From: Ceratodon purpureus
Taxonomy: Eukaryota > Streptophyta > Bryopsida > Pseudoditrichales > Ditrichaceae
Direction: 5' to 3'
NCBI GenBank assembly: GCA_014871385.1
Contig: CM026432.1
Coordinates: 5,063,669 to 5,127,668 of the forward strand
Length of the DNA stretch: 64,000 nucleotides
The first letter of the stretch is position 1. Each line of letters opens with the position of its first letter. The notes under the pieces were generated by a model. It was not told where the DNA came from, searched no databases, and saw only the letters and a program-made list of their open reading frames with translations. Shown one piece after another: positions 11,198-20,835 of the stretch. Both the position numbers and the translations under genes were made by a program.

Positions 11198-12314
11198 CAA
11201 TATGTGAAGTACTGTAGTCGGAATAAATCTGATACATCTAGGAGAACATTATCTGGATGACGCCCGATTTAGAACCGGTCCGAATATTATATTTATTAGG
11301 ATACATCATGTCGGACGTGATTTAGCGTCTTGATCAAAGAGTGATGTACAACCAGTAAAACGCAGAATCACTGTATCCACGCTTCGGACAGTGATCGATA
11401 TGTGTTGAATTTTGCCTGGAACACGTGAGTTGGCTCCAAGTTGCAACCCAAAGGTGCCTTCGAAAGAGCCTAGTACTATAAATAGTTAGAAATTGTTCTA
11501 GCTCGTGCTGATATCGATTCCCTATTTATATATATAGGCGAGAATATAGGGTAATGTAATTTGACGAAACCACCAAAAGGCAATCAAATACGGACGTACC
11601 CCCAGTGGCGGAAGCATCACAGAGAACAACGTGCGTAATGCGGACGAACAGAACGTGGCCACAAGCTAACCAAGCTTCACAGTCTTCATATTAGTTGAAA
11701 ATGTTGTTGGCGGACAGGTTTCGACCTCCTCGTCGACAGGGGTTGTGTGAATCCACTCGTAAAGGTTTGAACATGTTCATCCTGCTTATGTGATTTGTCT
11801 TGCATTTTCAACATATTCTACATGGGCCCCTCTGTAATTGCATTGGCTCTTGCCTTAATGTGAAGATCCCATTTGGAACCAACTTGCCACAGGTGCAGGT
11901 TCATGAACCTTGGCAGGTTTAGAGCGCTCTACCTTAAGTCGGTTGTTAGGTTGCTCTCACATGCACTTCCACATGACATTTAAGGTAGAACACTAGTAAT
12001 AGCCCAACTTTCAGTATGTAGCCAGTTTAGTTGAAGAAATTTAGGAACTGATTTTCCCATATTGGCAAAGTATGAAGGAATTAGGTCCAACAATTTTTAT
12101 GTTTTTCGGGTGTCCTAAATAAGTTACATTGGAAAAAGTATCACAATAACGGGGCTCTAATATAACTGTAGAGCCCATGTGGAAGTGTGCTACGAAATAT
12201 CTCAAAAACACTCTACAAAGCTGAACCGCGCAAGGTAAGACATAGAAAGTGCAAAAAAAGATAGCCATATGGACGATGAGGATTCAGTGATGCCATCAAC
12301 CTCCCTATGGGGTT

Positions 12315-12357
<43 letters not shown>

Positions 12358-12437
12358 ACACAAATAAAGTGGAACTTTACTGCACAGAGAGAATTACAAA
12401 GCAAGCCAGCCCCGCCAGGGCCGGCGAGGCCGGAGAA

Positions 12438-14192
12438 CTAATGTACATGAATAGAACTAAACCTAGGTCCAGTGAGGGACCAGCAAGGCTGGATCCCATC
12501 CCACTTCGCGAAGAGTTTCTGTTTACACCACAGGAGCTTAAACCGCATGAGCAGCTTGGCACCTTTCTCGGGGTTGGTAGCGTGTTTGGTGATCTCACTC
12601 TGAGTCTTGGCCCAGTCCATACGCCCGTAGTCAACCATAGCTAGCCAAATTCTGCAACAAACCTTCTCAATATGCCACTGGATGCTGTTAAACGCGGCGT
12701 CGTTCAGTTGTTGCCACAGCAACCACATAATCGCTCCACGCAGCAACAGCCAAATTCTGCTTACCACCTTGAATCGTCTGGGAATTCTGTGCGCAAAAAG
12801 CCCTTGTTTCCACGTGATAGCGGTTGCTCTAAGCAAGTGACCTGGGCCTGTGCGCGCAGGGGGGTTTGGTACGCCTTCTGGTGCTAGATTCAGGTCCGGG
12901 AGTGCAGGGGGGGCGTCTTGGCCCGCAGGTCTGAGTGGCAGTGACCCAGCGTCGAGATTCCCCGCACTGCTTCCGCGCCATGGAGCCAGCGAATTAAGAA
13001 TGTGTGCTCCCCATTCCCATGCTTGAGCCGCAGCGGGACATTCCCAAAACCTATGCATTACAGTCTCTCGAATCCCGCAAAGGCAAACCGGGCAACATTG
13101 ATCCACTCCGTGTGGATTGTGACTTCCTCTCCAGGCATTAACTTCAACCCCCTTATGCCAAATGGCCCATATAAGGCCGGCTTCTTTTTTCACACGCCCT
13201 GAGTCCCAGGTATTTAACCACCTCAACTTGTAATCCGGTGGAAGGGTACCATTCCATTTCCGGGAGACAATGGGAGGCACCGCATGTGTTCTAAGAAGGA
13301 GCTTCCGTCCCATTTTTGCCGTGTAGTGCATGAATGGGACATCACCTGGCCACGATAATCTCTCAGGATCCCATTCGAGCGTTCGGATCCTCCCATAGAA
13401 CATAAGGACTCTGATCTTCTTGGGGCCGCGGGTAGCTTCCACCACTCTGACTCTTCGTACGCTCCCAGCCAAAGTGTTGTACGCATTATCTCCGGTCCTG
13501 TCCCAGGTGGCCCCCCTCAGTCTCGATTCCCACGGGACTTCTATTAGGAGGGCTGATTGAGGTCGAACGGTGTATGTAGTAATAGACAGCGGCACGTCAT
13601 GAAGATTCGGGCCTGCCATCGGGGCGAAAGCCTCTCCAGTGAAACACACTGCCAAAGGAGAGGTGGTTAAGTCATCAGCAAAAATCCCGACCCATTGCCC
13701 CCTGATAGGGAAGACTTCCATCCGCAGAAGGTGTATCCATGCCTGTTTGGCTCGACCGGTAGCTAGGCTCCAAGCACCTGCTTCTTCCGGTAGGAGGCCG
13801 AAGTCCTCTTGGGCTTCTTCTGGAGTCAGAAAACGTCCTCTACGCCAGACATCTCGGTATGACTGCATGCCCCTTCTGTGCATTGCTGCGGCTCTGATCT
13901 TCGAGAAGCCTGGTCCGATGAGTGGGACCACCGGGTTCCACCACCAGCTCATGCATAGCACGTCATCCCAACACTTTGGCTGATTCACTGAGAGGGCCGG
14001 AAGCAGCTTCTTCCACGAGGGGATGACACGGTTCCAAGTAATCGACCCTCTCCTCGCCTGGTGTTTGTGCACCGAGAAGAATTCCAGGCTTTCTCTCCAT
14101 CTGCCGCCGCTGTATGGCTGGAATTGTGCCAGCTTGAACCTCAGCAGCAGGTGAAGATTAGATGCCCCTGGCTCGAGCGCCTTTACAATCAA
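12438..14192 (-). CDS. LINE ORF2, C-terminal part: zf-RVT region, out of frame with the RT
   Basis: An open stretch of about 584 codons beginning exactly where the RT frame stops. The first codon is TTG, so it has no start of its own. It begins VKALEPGASNLHLLLRFKLA, the usual continuation of plant LINE ORF2, and carries the reverse-transcriptase zinc-binding domain at about 365-405 (CCPVCLCGIRETVMHRFWEC). It reads through to the 3' UTR without other stops. It is the downstream half of one protein broken by one small indel. Confidence 0.88.
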   Translation of the reverse strand: MIVKALEPGASNLHLLLRFKLAQFQPYSGGRWRESLEFFSVHKHQARRGSITWNRVIPSWKKLLPALSVNQPKCWDDVLCMSWWWNPVVPLIGPGFSKIRAAAMHRRGMQSYRDVWRRGRFLTPEEAQEDFGLLPEEAGAWSLATGRAKQAWIHLLRMEVFPIRGQWVGIFADDLTTSPLAVCFTGEAFAPMAGPNLHDVPLSITTYTVRPQSALLIEVPWESRLRGATWDRTGDNAYNTLAGSVRRVRVVEATRGPKKIRVLMFYGRIRTLEWDPERLSWPGDVPFMHYTAKMGRKLLLRTHAVPPIVSRKWNGTLPPDYKLRWLNTWDSGRVKKEAGLIWAIWHKGVEVNAWRGSHNPHGVDQCCPVCLCGIRETVMHRFWECPAAAQAWEWGAHILNSLAPWRGSSAGNLDAGSLPLRPAGQDAPPALPDLNLAPEGVPNPPARTGPGHLLRATAITWKQGLFAHRIPRRFKVVSRIWLLLRGAIMWLLWQQLNDAAFNSIQWHIEKVCCRIWLAMVDYGRMDWAKTQSEITKHATNPEKGAKLLMRFKLLWCKQKLFAKWDGIQPCWSLTGPRFSSIHVH

Positions 14193-16891
14193 CTCGTCAT
14201 CAACGCTGCTACCACGTCCTCGGGGTTAACCAAATTGATGCCCCCGTCCTCTTTAGACTGGCAACACTGTATCCAGCTAACGCGCGCCCTGGAGCGTTCA
14301 ATTTTCCCGGCTGCGAGATAGTTAAGGATGGATGATTTCAGCTTTGCTACCCCTCGATTTGTTCCCCCCCACATCGAGAAAAAGAAGAACAGCGATGATA
14401 GCAGTATGCTATTTGCCACTACGCCCCTACCCGTCCTGTTTATCTTGGTGCTGCTCCAGTGTGTTAGCTTGGCCTTGAGCTTATCCTGGAGAAATGAGTT
14501 CACATCCGAAGTGGTCAATGAGAGGCCAAAAGGGACCCCAAGAAGCTTACTGACATCCGAGTTGTCCGCCCACGAAACCCCCAGCTGATTAGTCCAAGCA
14601 GGCCGAACCGGTTGGAGGCGACTCTTCCAGTAGCCATTAGATTTCTGCCAGTTCAGCACCAAGCCAGTCGCAAGGCAGAATGTCGTGAGGGTCTGGATCA
14701 AATTTTTGGCTGACTCTTCTTCCCCTAAAAGAGTGAATGTAGTGTCATCCGCGTACTGCGACAGCGTTTGTTGCCGCCCTTCGACAGGAAGTTGAATCCC
14801 CTTGACACGGCCGAGCTGGACTTCCTTTGCGACCATGAGATTAAGCACCTCTGAAACAATAATGAAGAGATAGGGTGCCAGCGGGCACCCTTGCCTCACA
14901 CCACGTCCTATTTTAAATTGAGGTGAAGGGACTCCGTTAACCTTAACTGCTGCGGCTGCGTCCTTGAAGAGAAGGGAGACCATGTGAACAAATTCCTTTG
15001 GAAAACCCATTTTCAGCAAAATGCGAAAGAGGCATCCCCAGTCGACCATGTCGTATGCTTTGGAGAAATCTAGTTTCAGAAAAAGCAGGGGTTGGTCTGT
15101 CTGTTCCGCCCATGACATCGTTTCCTGCGTGAGTAACAAGTTGTCGAGGATGAATCTCATGGGCAAAAAGGCGGATTGGTCTGGGCTAATCAGGTCCATC
15201 AAAACCGGTTGGAGTCGCAGTTGAAGGGCCTTTGCATATATTTTATAGCCCATGTTTAGTAATGTGATAGGTCTCCAATTCGTTAGCGCTTGCCGTGCAC
15301 CCCCTTTATGCAGTAGGGCAATCATGCCATGCGTTACTCCAGCCGGAAGGGAACCATTCTGGATGCTTGCGGTGATCATCTCGTGAAAATCTTTCCCGAT
15401 AAGCTCCCAAAACAGCTTGTAAAACTCCAACACGATACCGTCCGGGCCTGGAGCTTTCCCGGGCTTCATGTCATCGACTGCTTGCTTAAGCTCAGTTAAC
15501 GTGATGATCCGCCGAAGTTTTCCCTTCAGGTCCTGTGGGATGCGGTCTTCCACGCATGCTAGGGCTACTGCTTCTGCTTCCGCTGCTGCAGCCGAGGGGG
15601 CTCGAGCACTATAGAGGCGTTGGTAATAATCCTGACATAGAGTCCCTAGGGCCTGCTGATCGGTATGTACTTGGCCTTGCTGGTCTTCAAGAGCAGTGAT
15701 GTGCGAAGCAGTCGATCTTGCCTTATGAGCCTGGAAGAAATCTCGTGAGCACTGGTCCCCCTGTTTCTTCCACTTTAGGCGGCTTCGAAGTCTCAAACCT
15801 TCAAGCTTCCGTGACTCCACCTGCTTAAGAGCTTCCGAGGCCTCGAGTAGAGTTGCTTGCGCCGCCTCGTCACCCGGGGCATCCTGCAGCACCGCGACTG
15901 CTTGCTCTAGGTCTGCCTGACTCTTGGCCTCCTCGGCTCGATTGTCCTCGGCCTTTTTGATGCAAAATTCTTTGTAGAATTTTACGCATCTACGAATCTT
16001 GCCGTAGAAAGGTAGCTGGGGGTGACTCTCCCAGATGTGATGGATTCTCCTTTTGACCGAATCCTCATGCAGGTAACGCGCGTTCATCACGTAGGAGGAG
16101 ACTCGGCGAGTCTCGGGTTGGAGCCACAGCCTCCTTCTCACCGGAAGATGATCAGAGTAGTTGCAATCTCCCATAATCCGGTAATCATCTGCAGAGCCGG
16201 GGACACCTAGGCTCTGCGGTGTGTAAATTCTATCTAGTCGAGCCAGGACCCTGGTGCCGTCTCGCTTTCTACTATCCCAAGAGTATCGCAGGCGGCTGTT
16301 AGAGGGGAAACTTTCGGAGACTTGAAGTGCCTCCTTGAGCTCCTGGAAGACTCGCTTCTCTACTTCCGTCACACTTGACGCCCGAGCTGATGACTTATCC
16401 ACTCTTCTCTCAACAAAATTCCAATCTCCTGCAAGTATCCATCTGCAATCTCGGGGCAAAATCTCCAGGAGCTCTAGCCACAGGGCGCACCTTTCTGGAG
16501 ATGAGTTCGGTGCATACACGTTCAACACCGCCAGGTCTTGCCCTGGAACTCCCTTGAGTCTCACCCATTGCGCATTCCCTCCGTTAGAATGGCCATCAGA
16601 GTGGATGAGGTGGCTTATTGTCGGGTTGATCCACATCCCTAGTCCTCCACTTCCTGCTCCATCTTCGTTACGATCGTTGTTATATGCCACTTGGGCCTCT
16701 TGCCCATAGAATTTTGATCCATTCCATAGCATCGATTCCACTGCTTGCAGTTTGGCTCCTCTGAGCTTGAGCTCTTGGAAGCACACTATTTCTAAGTCTC
16801 TCAGCTGTCCGCCTAGGTAGTTCTTGACCAGGTCTATCTTGACATTACTGTTAAGACCCTGGACATTATGGCTGAGCGTTGTGATCTTCAT
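14189..16891 (-). CDS. LINE ORF2, N-terminal part: endonuclease and reverse transcriptase
   Basis: 900 residues. The APE-type endonuclease lies at about 1-230 (THN-like SHNVQGLN start, CFQELKLRG with catalytic Glu, GDWN, and SDHLPV near 245). The reverse transcriptase lies at about 470-780 (PGKAPGPDG, LLNMGYKIYAKAL, LKLDFSKAYD, GVRQGCPLAPYLF, and the catalytic YADD near residue 712). The frame ends at 14189, and the remainder of ORF2 continues in a different frame at 12438-14191, so a single frameshift separates the RT from its zinc-binding tail. Nicks target DNA and primes cDNA synthesis in the nucleus. The frameshift probably kills autonomy of this copy. Confidence 0.92.
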   Translation of the reverse strand: MKITTLSHNVQGLNSNVKIDLVKNYLGGQLRDLEIVCFQELKLRGAKLQAVESMLWNGSKFYGQEAQVAYNNDRNEDGAGSGGLGMWINPTISHLIHSDGHSNGGNAQWVRLKGVPGQDLAVLNVYAPNSSPERCALWLELLEILPRDCRWILAGDWNFVERRVDKSSARASSVTEVEKRVFQELKEALQVSESFPSNSRLRYSWDSRKRDGTRVLARLDRIYTPQSLGVPGSADDYRIMGDCNYSDHLPVRRRLWLQPETRRVSSYVMNARYLHEDSVKRRIHHIWESHPQLPFYGKIRRCVKFYKEFCIKKAEDNRAEEAKSQADLEQAVAVLQDAPGDEAAQATLLEASEALKQVESRKLEGLRLRSRLKWKKQGDQCSRDFFQAHKARSTASHITALEDQQGQVHTDQQALGTLCQDYYQRLYSARAPSAAAAEAEAVALACVEDRIPQDLKGKLRRIITLTELKQAVDDMKPGKAPGPDGIVLEFYKLFWELIGKDFHEMITASIQNGSLPAGVTHGMIALLHKGGARQALTNWRPITLLNMGYKIYAKALQLRLQPVLMDLISPDQSAFLPMRFILDNLLLTQETMSWAEQTDQPLLFLKLDFSKAYDMVDWGCLFRILLKMGFPKEFVHMVSLLFKDAAAAVKVNGVPSPQFKIGRGVRQGCPLAPYLFIIVSEVLNLMVAKEVQLGRVKGIQLPVEGRQQTLSQYADDTTFTLLGEEESAKNLIQTLTTFCLATGLVLNWQKSNGYWKSRLQPVRPAWTNQLGVSWADNSDVSKLLGVPFGLSLTTSDVNSFLQDKLKAKLTHWSSTKINRTGRGVVANSILLSSLFFFFSMWGGTNRGVAKLKSSILNYLAAGKIERSRARVSWIQCCQSKEDGGINLVNPEDVVAALMTS

Positions 16892-19047
16892 TCAAAGGAC
16901 GGTGTGAGGTTGGCCACCACTGGCCTGGGGTACGGATTACTGTTGTGGACCCGCGAGGTCCTGTTGTGCTTACGCGTTGACTTCATCTTCCTTGGTGACT
17001 GCGTGCCTTGGTCCTCATTTCTACGCGCAATCGTCTGCTGCGCTAGACGTGGTTGCATTGGGGAAGGCGGGAAGTTTGCTTGGATCCCCTGTTCCTGGAG
17101 CCAGGCTCGCATTGCCGGAATGAGGTGTGGAGGAATCTGTTCCTCGAGACCTCGACGTGGGGGTGGTGGCGGTAGGGGTGTGTTGCCTCCTGCGTGAGTT
17201 GGTGTCCTCTCGAAACCCAGACTATCCGTGACGTACTCGGAATCACCCGAGCATGCGTCATTCTGGGAGTCAGGGCCTGCCCCGTAGCCTTGGCCGAGGA
17301 GGCCACTGCGTGTGCAGGCGAAGGAGTCGTCATTTCCTACCGGTGTTTGGACTTCTGGTTGTCCTCTCTCCGAGTCATCCCCTGTGTAATCAGTCATTTC
17401 CTCGTCTTCTGGTCTTGTGAATCTTGACTCCCCTAGGGGGACCTGCTGTTCGCGTGCATCAGTCTCAGGTGTCGGGGCTGACATGCCGAAGCCGGCAATT
17501 GTCTCCGCGGCACAATTTGCGTGGTTTGTGCTTTGAGAGGGGACGGTGCTCTGCGTGGCCGAGGGGGCCGGGCGTCCGCCTGGTGCTCTGCTCTCCGGTG
17601 CACTGTGCCCTCCTAAGCCTCGCCGTAGCTCTTGGGCCTGCAAGCTCCCTACCGTCCCAGATGGAGTGGCTGGCCGTTGGCTTGGGCGGGTTGGAACTCG
17701 GGATTTCCAGTCAGCTCTGGCTTTTTGAAATTCCAAGGCGTCTGGAAATTCTCGTGAATTCGGAGATGATTCATATCCTCGTTCAACTTCCCGACGCCGC
17801 CATCTATCCCAGTCAAGATTCGCTGTCGGGGAGCTAACTCGGCCTCTGTTTCCGGACTTCTCCTGCACGGGGGGGCCGGTGGGCGCAGTGATAACTGGTT
17901 CTTTGCCTGGCTCGGCTGGATGCTTGAACGTTGGTTGTGGCGGTTGTCCCTGTGGTGCAAATGCGCTGTGCTCCGGGCCCGGGGCCTCCTTCTCCTTCGT
18001 TGGCTGCTCTGGGTGTGGTGGTGGTGGCACTTTCTTTGCCCCCTTCGGAATGGCAGCCCTCATTCGGTTCCTATGCTTTCTGACTTCCGTCCATTCTGAC
18101 TCTGTTCCCTTGGTTTTGTCTCGCTCCTCTGCTTGCTTCTCTTCTCCTTCTCGACCCGGTGCCTTCCTTCCTCCATGCAGGACGCTGCACTCCTTTATAA
18201 GGTGAGGAGTAGACAAACAGTAGCGGCACCGTATGGGCAAGTTAGTGTAATCTACCTGGATTCTTGATACCTGACCATTGACTGGATTAACAGCCTCAAG
18301 TGTAAGCACAAACGGCTGACCGGTCTTGACTGCTATGCAGAATTTTTGATCCGAGTTCTGGGCGTTCCCCCTGTGTTTACCGAGCACATCTCCCAGGCTT
18401 TGTGCCAAATCTGCCGCACTACTGATGAACTCGTCTGGCACCTCCTTGAGTGTGATCCAGATAGGCATCCGCGTGCCGGTAGGCTGGCTCGGGTTAAAGC
18501 CTGCTGACCATGGCTGCATAATGCACGTCCCCCACTTTGACAGGTGGGGGGTGAGCATCAGCATACGCTGGGTTTTTGCTTCGTCCTTCGTGAGTATCTG
18601 AAAAAACCCATGCCCGAGCTCTCGGCCAAGCTGGCACGGTCCTGTTACTTCTTTCTCCATACCCTTGAGCCATCCTTGCAGTCCCTGCTGGGAGAGACGT
18701 CCACCAACAAAATATGCGATGACTACCTGTTTTTGAAAGAAGTCCATTTCTTTTTGTATCTTGTCCTTGCTTAATTCCACCCTGTGTGATGCTGTGGAGA
18801 TCAGAAATCCTGCGCTACTTCTCTCCACGCCTGCCGGTAATTCCTCCACCGGTGTGGCACGCGTGGGATGGATTGAAGCAAACTGGCCCAAATGGGTAAA
18901 GTTGGCCACAAGTTCCGGCTCGACTCTGTCATGGCGTTGAAGCTTCTCTGCCACCGACTTCTCCTCGCTTGCTGTGGGTTGGATGGGGGCATGGGCTGTA
19001 TGCGCCCGCAGTGTCGCCGCATAGCTGGTGGAAGCTGAGTCGTCCAT
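16888..19047 (-). CDS. LINE ORF1: DUF4283-like RNA-binding protein with CCHC knuckle
   Basis: 719 residues. Residues about 85-260 resemble the DUF4283 RNA-binding region common in plant L1 ORF1 (FFQKQVVIAYFVGGRLSQQG, MPIWITLKEVPDEF). Residues about 272-287 form a zinc knuckle, CRYCLSTPHLIKEC, of exact C-X2-C-X4-H-X4-C spacing. The C-terminal half is Pro/Arg/Glu-rich and likely disordered, with a basic end. It should coat LINE RNA as a ribonucleoprotein. Its TGA stop overlaps the ATG of ORF2 in an ATGA quartet at 16888-16891, suggesting coupled termination and reinitiation. The frame is uninterrupted. Confidence 0.9.
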   Translation of the reverse strand: MDDSASTSYAATLRAHTAHAPIQPTASEEKSVAEKLQRHDRVEPELVANFTHLGQFASIHPTRATPVEELPAGVERSSAGFLISTASHRVELSKDKIQKEMDFFQKQVVIAYFVGGRLSQQGLQGWLKGMEKEVTGPCQLGRELGHGFFQILTKDEAKTQRMLMLTPHLSKWGTCIMQPWSAGFNPSQPTGTRMPIWITLKEVPDEFISSAADLAQSLGDVLGKHRGNAQNSDQKFCIAVKTGQPFVLTLEAVNPVNGQVSRIQVDYTNLPIRCRYCLSTPHLIKECSVLHGGRKAPGREGEEKQAEERDKTKGTESEWTEVRKHRNRMRAAIPKGAKKVPPPPHPEQPTKEKEAPGPEHSAFAPQGQPPQPTFKHPAEPGKEPVITAPTGPPVQEKSGNRGRVSSPTANLDWDRWRRREVERGYESSPNSREFPDALEFQKARADWKSRVPTRPSQRPATPSGTVGSLQAQELRRGLGGHSAPESRAPGGRPAPSATQSTVPSQSTNHANCAAETIAGFGMSAPTPETDAREQQVPLGESRFTRPEDEEMTDYTGDDSERGQPEVQTPVGNDDSFACTRSGLLGQGYGAGPDSQNDACSGDSEYVTDSLGFERTPTHAGGNTPLPPPPPRRGLEEQIPPHLIPAMRAWLQEQGIQANFPPSPMQPRLAQQTIARRNEDQGTQSPRKMKSTRKHNRTSRVHNSNPYPRPVVANLTPSFE

Positions 19048-19893
19048 TGCTCCTCGGGAATCCCACCGCTACGTGTCGACCTAACCCTAATCTCGGGGGG
19101 CGGGAAGACTTGGTATGCTGACTACTCGGGCTTCGGACCCGTGTCTGGAGGAGGGTGCTAATCAGGTTGCTTAGCATCGCCCGTGCCTGCTGCTTCATTA
19201 AGATCCGCTAAGCAGCAAAAATTTTGGTAAGAATGTGTCTCACAGAGACACCCCAAAAGTACAATAAAATTCAATGTAACCGTAAACACAGAAACAAAAG
19301 GCCCTTGCACAAACCCCACAAAACTGACACAAGGGGCTGGGGACAAAAGATGGAGGGATCGGTGAAACCCTAAAAAAACAAAAACCCTTCCTCCACGGTG
19401 ATTGACGGCCGCTCAGATCTGTTATGCGTGGGAAACCAGCTTACTAGGATCGAAAGCAACAGGCCTCTATCAATTACACATTGAGCAGGAGGGATCCGAT
19501 TACGCGATGTGTGCGCTTAGCACGCCTCGATCGCCCTGCCTCCCGGCAGGCGACGTTCGGAGCCGCATCGCTCCCCCCATCCCCAGCTCGTCGGTCCCAC
19601 CCCCCCCTATGGGGTTTCTGGCACTCTGTCCTGTTTGGTAGAGTGCGCCGTTACTGGTCATATTTGGCTTTCAAGCCCTCTACCTTAGCTGAACTTAGTT
19701 CCTACCAAGCACGGATGTCACAACGCCAGTTATATATCTGTTGTTGATCATGACCTCATGGCTGACAGATGTAGAGACTGAAACAATACAAAACACATTG
19801 ATCAATGCAAAACTCGCAATGTAGGCAGCTGTCCAAAGTTAATTAAAATGTTTGAAGATCGATACTACATTGCTGTATCAATCTTGAACGTTA

Positions 19894-20323
19894 AGGTGGA
19901 GGCACCCATAACCGACCAGGTACCCATAACTAATCAGTAGACTTCTCCATTTCCGACCTCCATTTCCAACCACCTACTGTTCAAAATCTTGGGAGATCTA
20001 GAAGAAAGTATCAAGCATGATTGGTAGAAAGGGAATCAAAGGGAATCAAAGGGAATCCTGTGGGAATATTTGGTAGTAGCAGAGTGATCAAGTTTTGGTG
20101 TCATGGTGGTCGGTTTTAGGTGTGCCTACATATCGGTTGTATGTATTACAAAAAAAATGTCTTTCAAAATTCATAATAAATAAAATATTGAAGTAAATAT
20201 GACATTCAAAGTTACATTCCTCCTTAAACCTATTTCCCCTTCAAGGAAAAATCTCCCTCAACTTATACACCTTCAATCTTAGTGGCAAATCTCTTAACTG
20301 GTCGGTTATAGGTGCCTCCACCT
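19894..20323. mobile_element. 430 bp TA-inserting MITE
   Basis: Terminal inverted repeats of 26 bases with one mismatch begin aggtggaggcaccyataacc. TA lies at 19892-19893 and 20324-20325. The empty site in copy A (gaacgttatatgcatgg near 2222) has a single TA at that point, which proves the insertion and a TA target duplication. There is no ORF. It shares the inner terminal block cacctataaccga with the MITE at 10277-10666. Confidence 0.9.
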
Positions 20324-20835
20324 TATATTCATTGTTCTCACTTGCACTTGATGAAATGAGATAACCTTCGAGTGTAGCTAGCCGTCAAGACATGCAAGCA
20401 GCCCAGGCAGAAAATTTACGTTCCTTCAAACTAACTCTGCATGTATCCCAAGATGGCCAAACTCATTCAGCTGGGACTAAATTCTGCAAATTTTTAGAAT
20501 CACTTTCTTCATAGCCACAGAACAGTGAGTCCCACATTTGTGGAAAATCCCAACTCAACAAACATGACCAGATGTCTAGAAACTGAAACGTCTCGGCAAG
20601 TTAAGCTAAGTTGATTAACCAGCTTCTGTCACTGGGCAAGTTCTTCGATACTAGAAAACTACCTTTCTAATTCTTATACATCTAATATATCCAAATCAGC
20701 CAGACTCAGCAGCCAGCAACCTTGCTCTACTTACTAGTAACACCTCGATCTCCGGACACGGTCCACCAGGCCAGGCTTAGGCTTGATCTTTCGATCGATC
20801 GACGATCGATCGATCGAACGCTAGGTCGCTCTCAG

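Larger units (their letters stand above)
12318..19604 (-). mobile_element. Full-length plant L1-type LINE
   Basis: A 7.29 kb element on the minus strand, flanked by a 15 bp target duplication (ccctatggggtttct at 12303-12317 and 19605-19619). Its poly(A) tail is read as about 40 T at 12317-12356. It has a GC-rich 5' leader of about 560 bases (19048-19604), ORF1 and ORF2, and a short 3' UTR (12357-12437). Copy A of the segmental duplication lacks it. The uninterrupted ORF1, the single frame break in ORF2 and the identical target duplications all suggest a recent insertion. Confidence 0.95.

Noticed and set aside
13639-16709. Plus-strand frames across the LINE
   Set aside because: Antisense shadows of LINE ORF2 without independent domain features.
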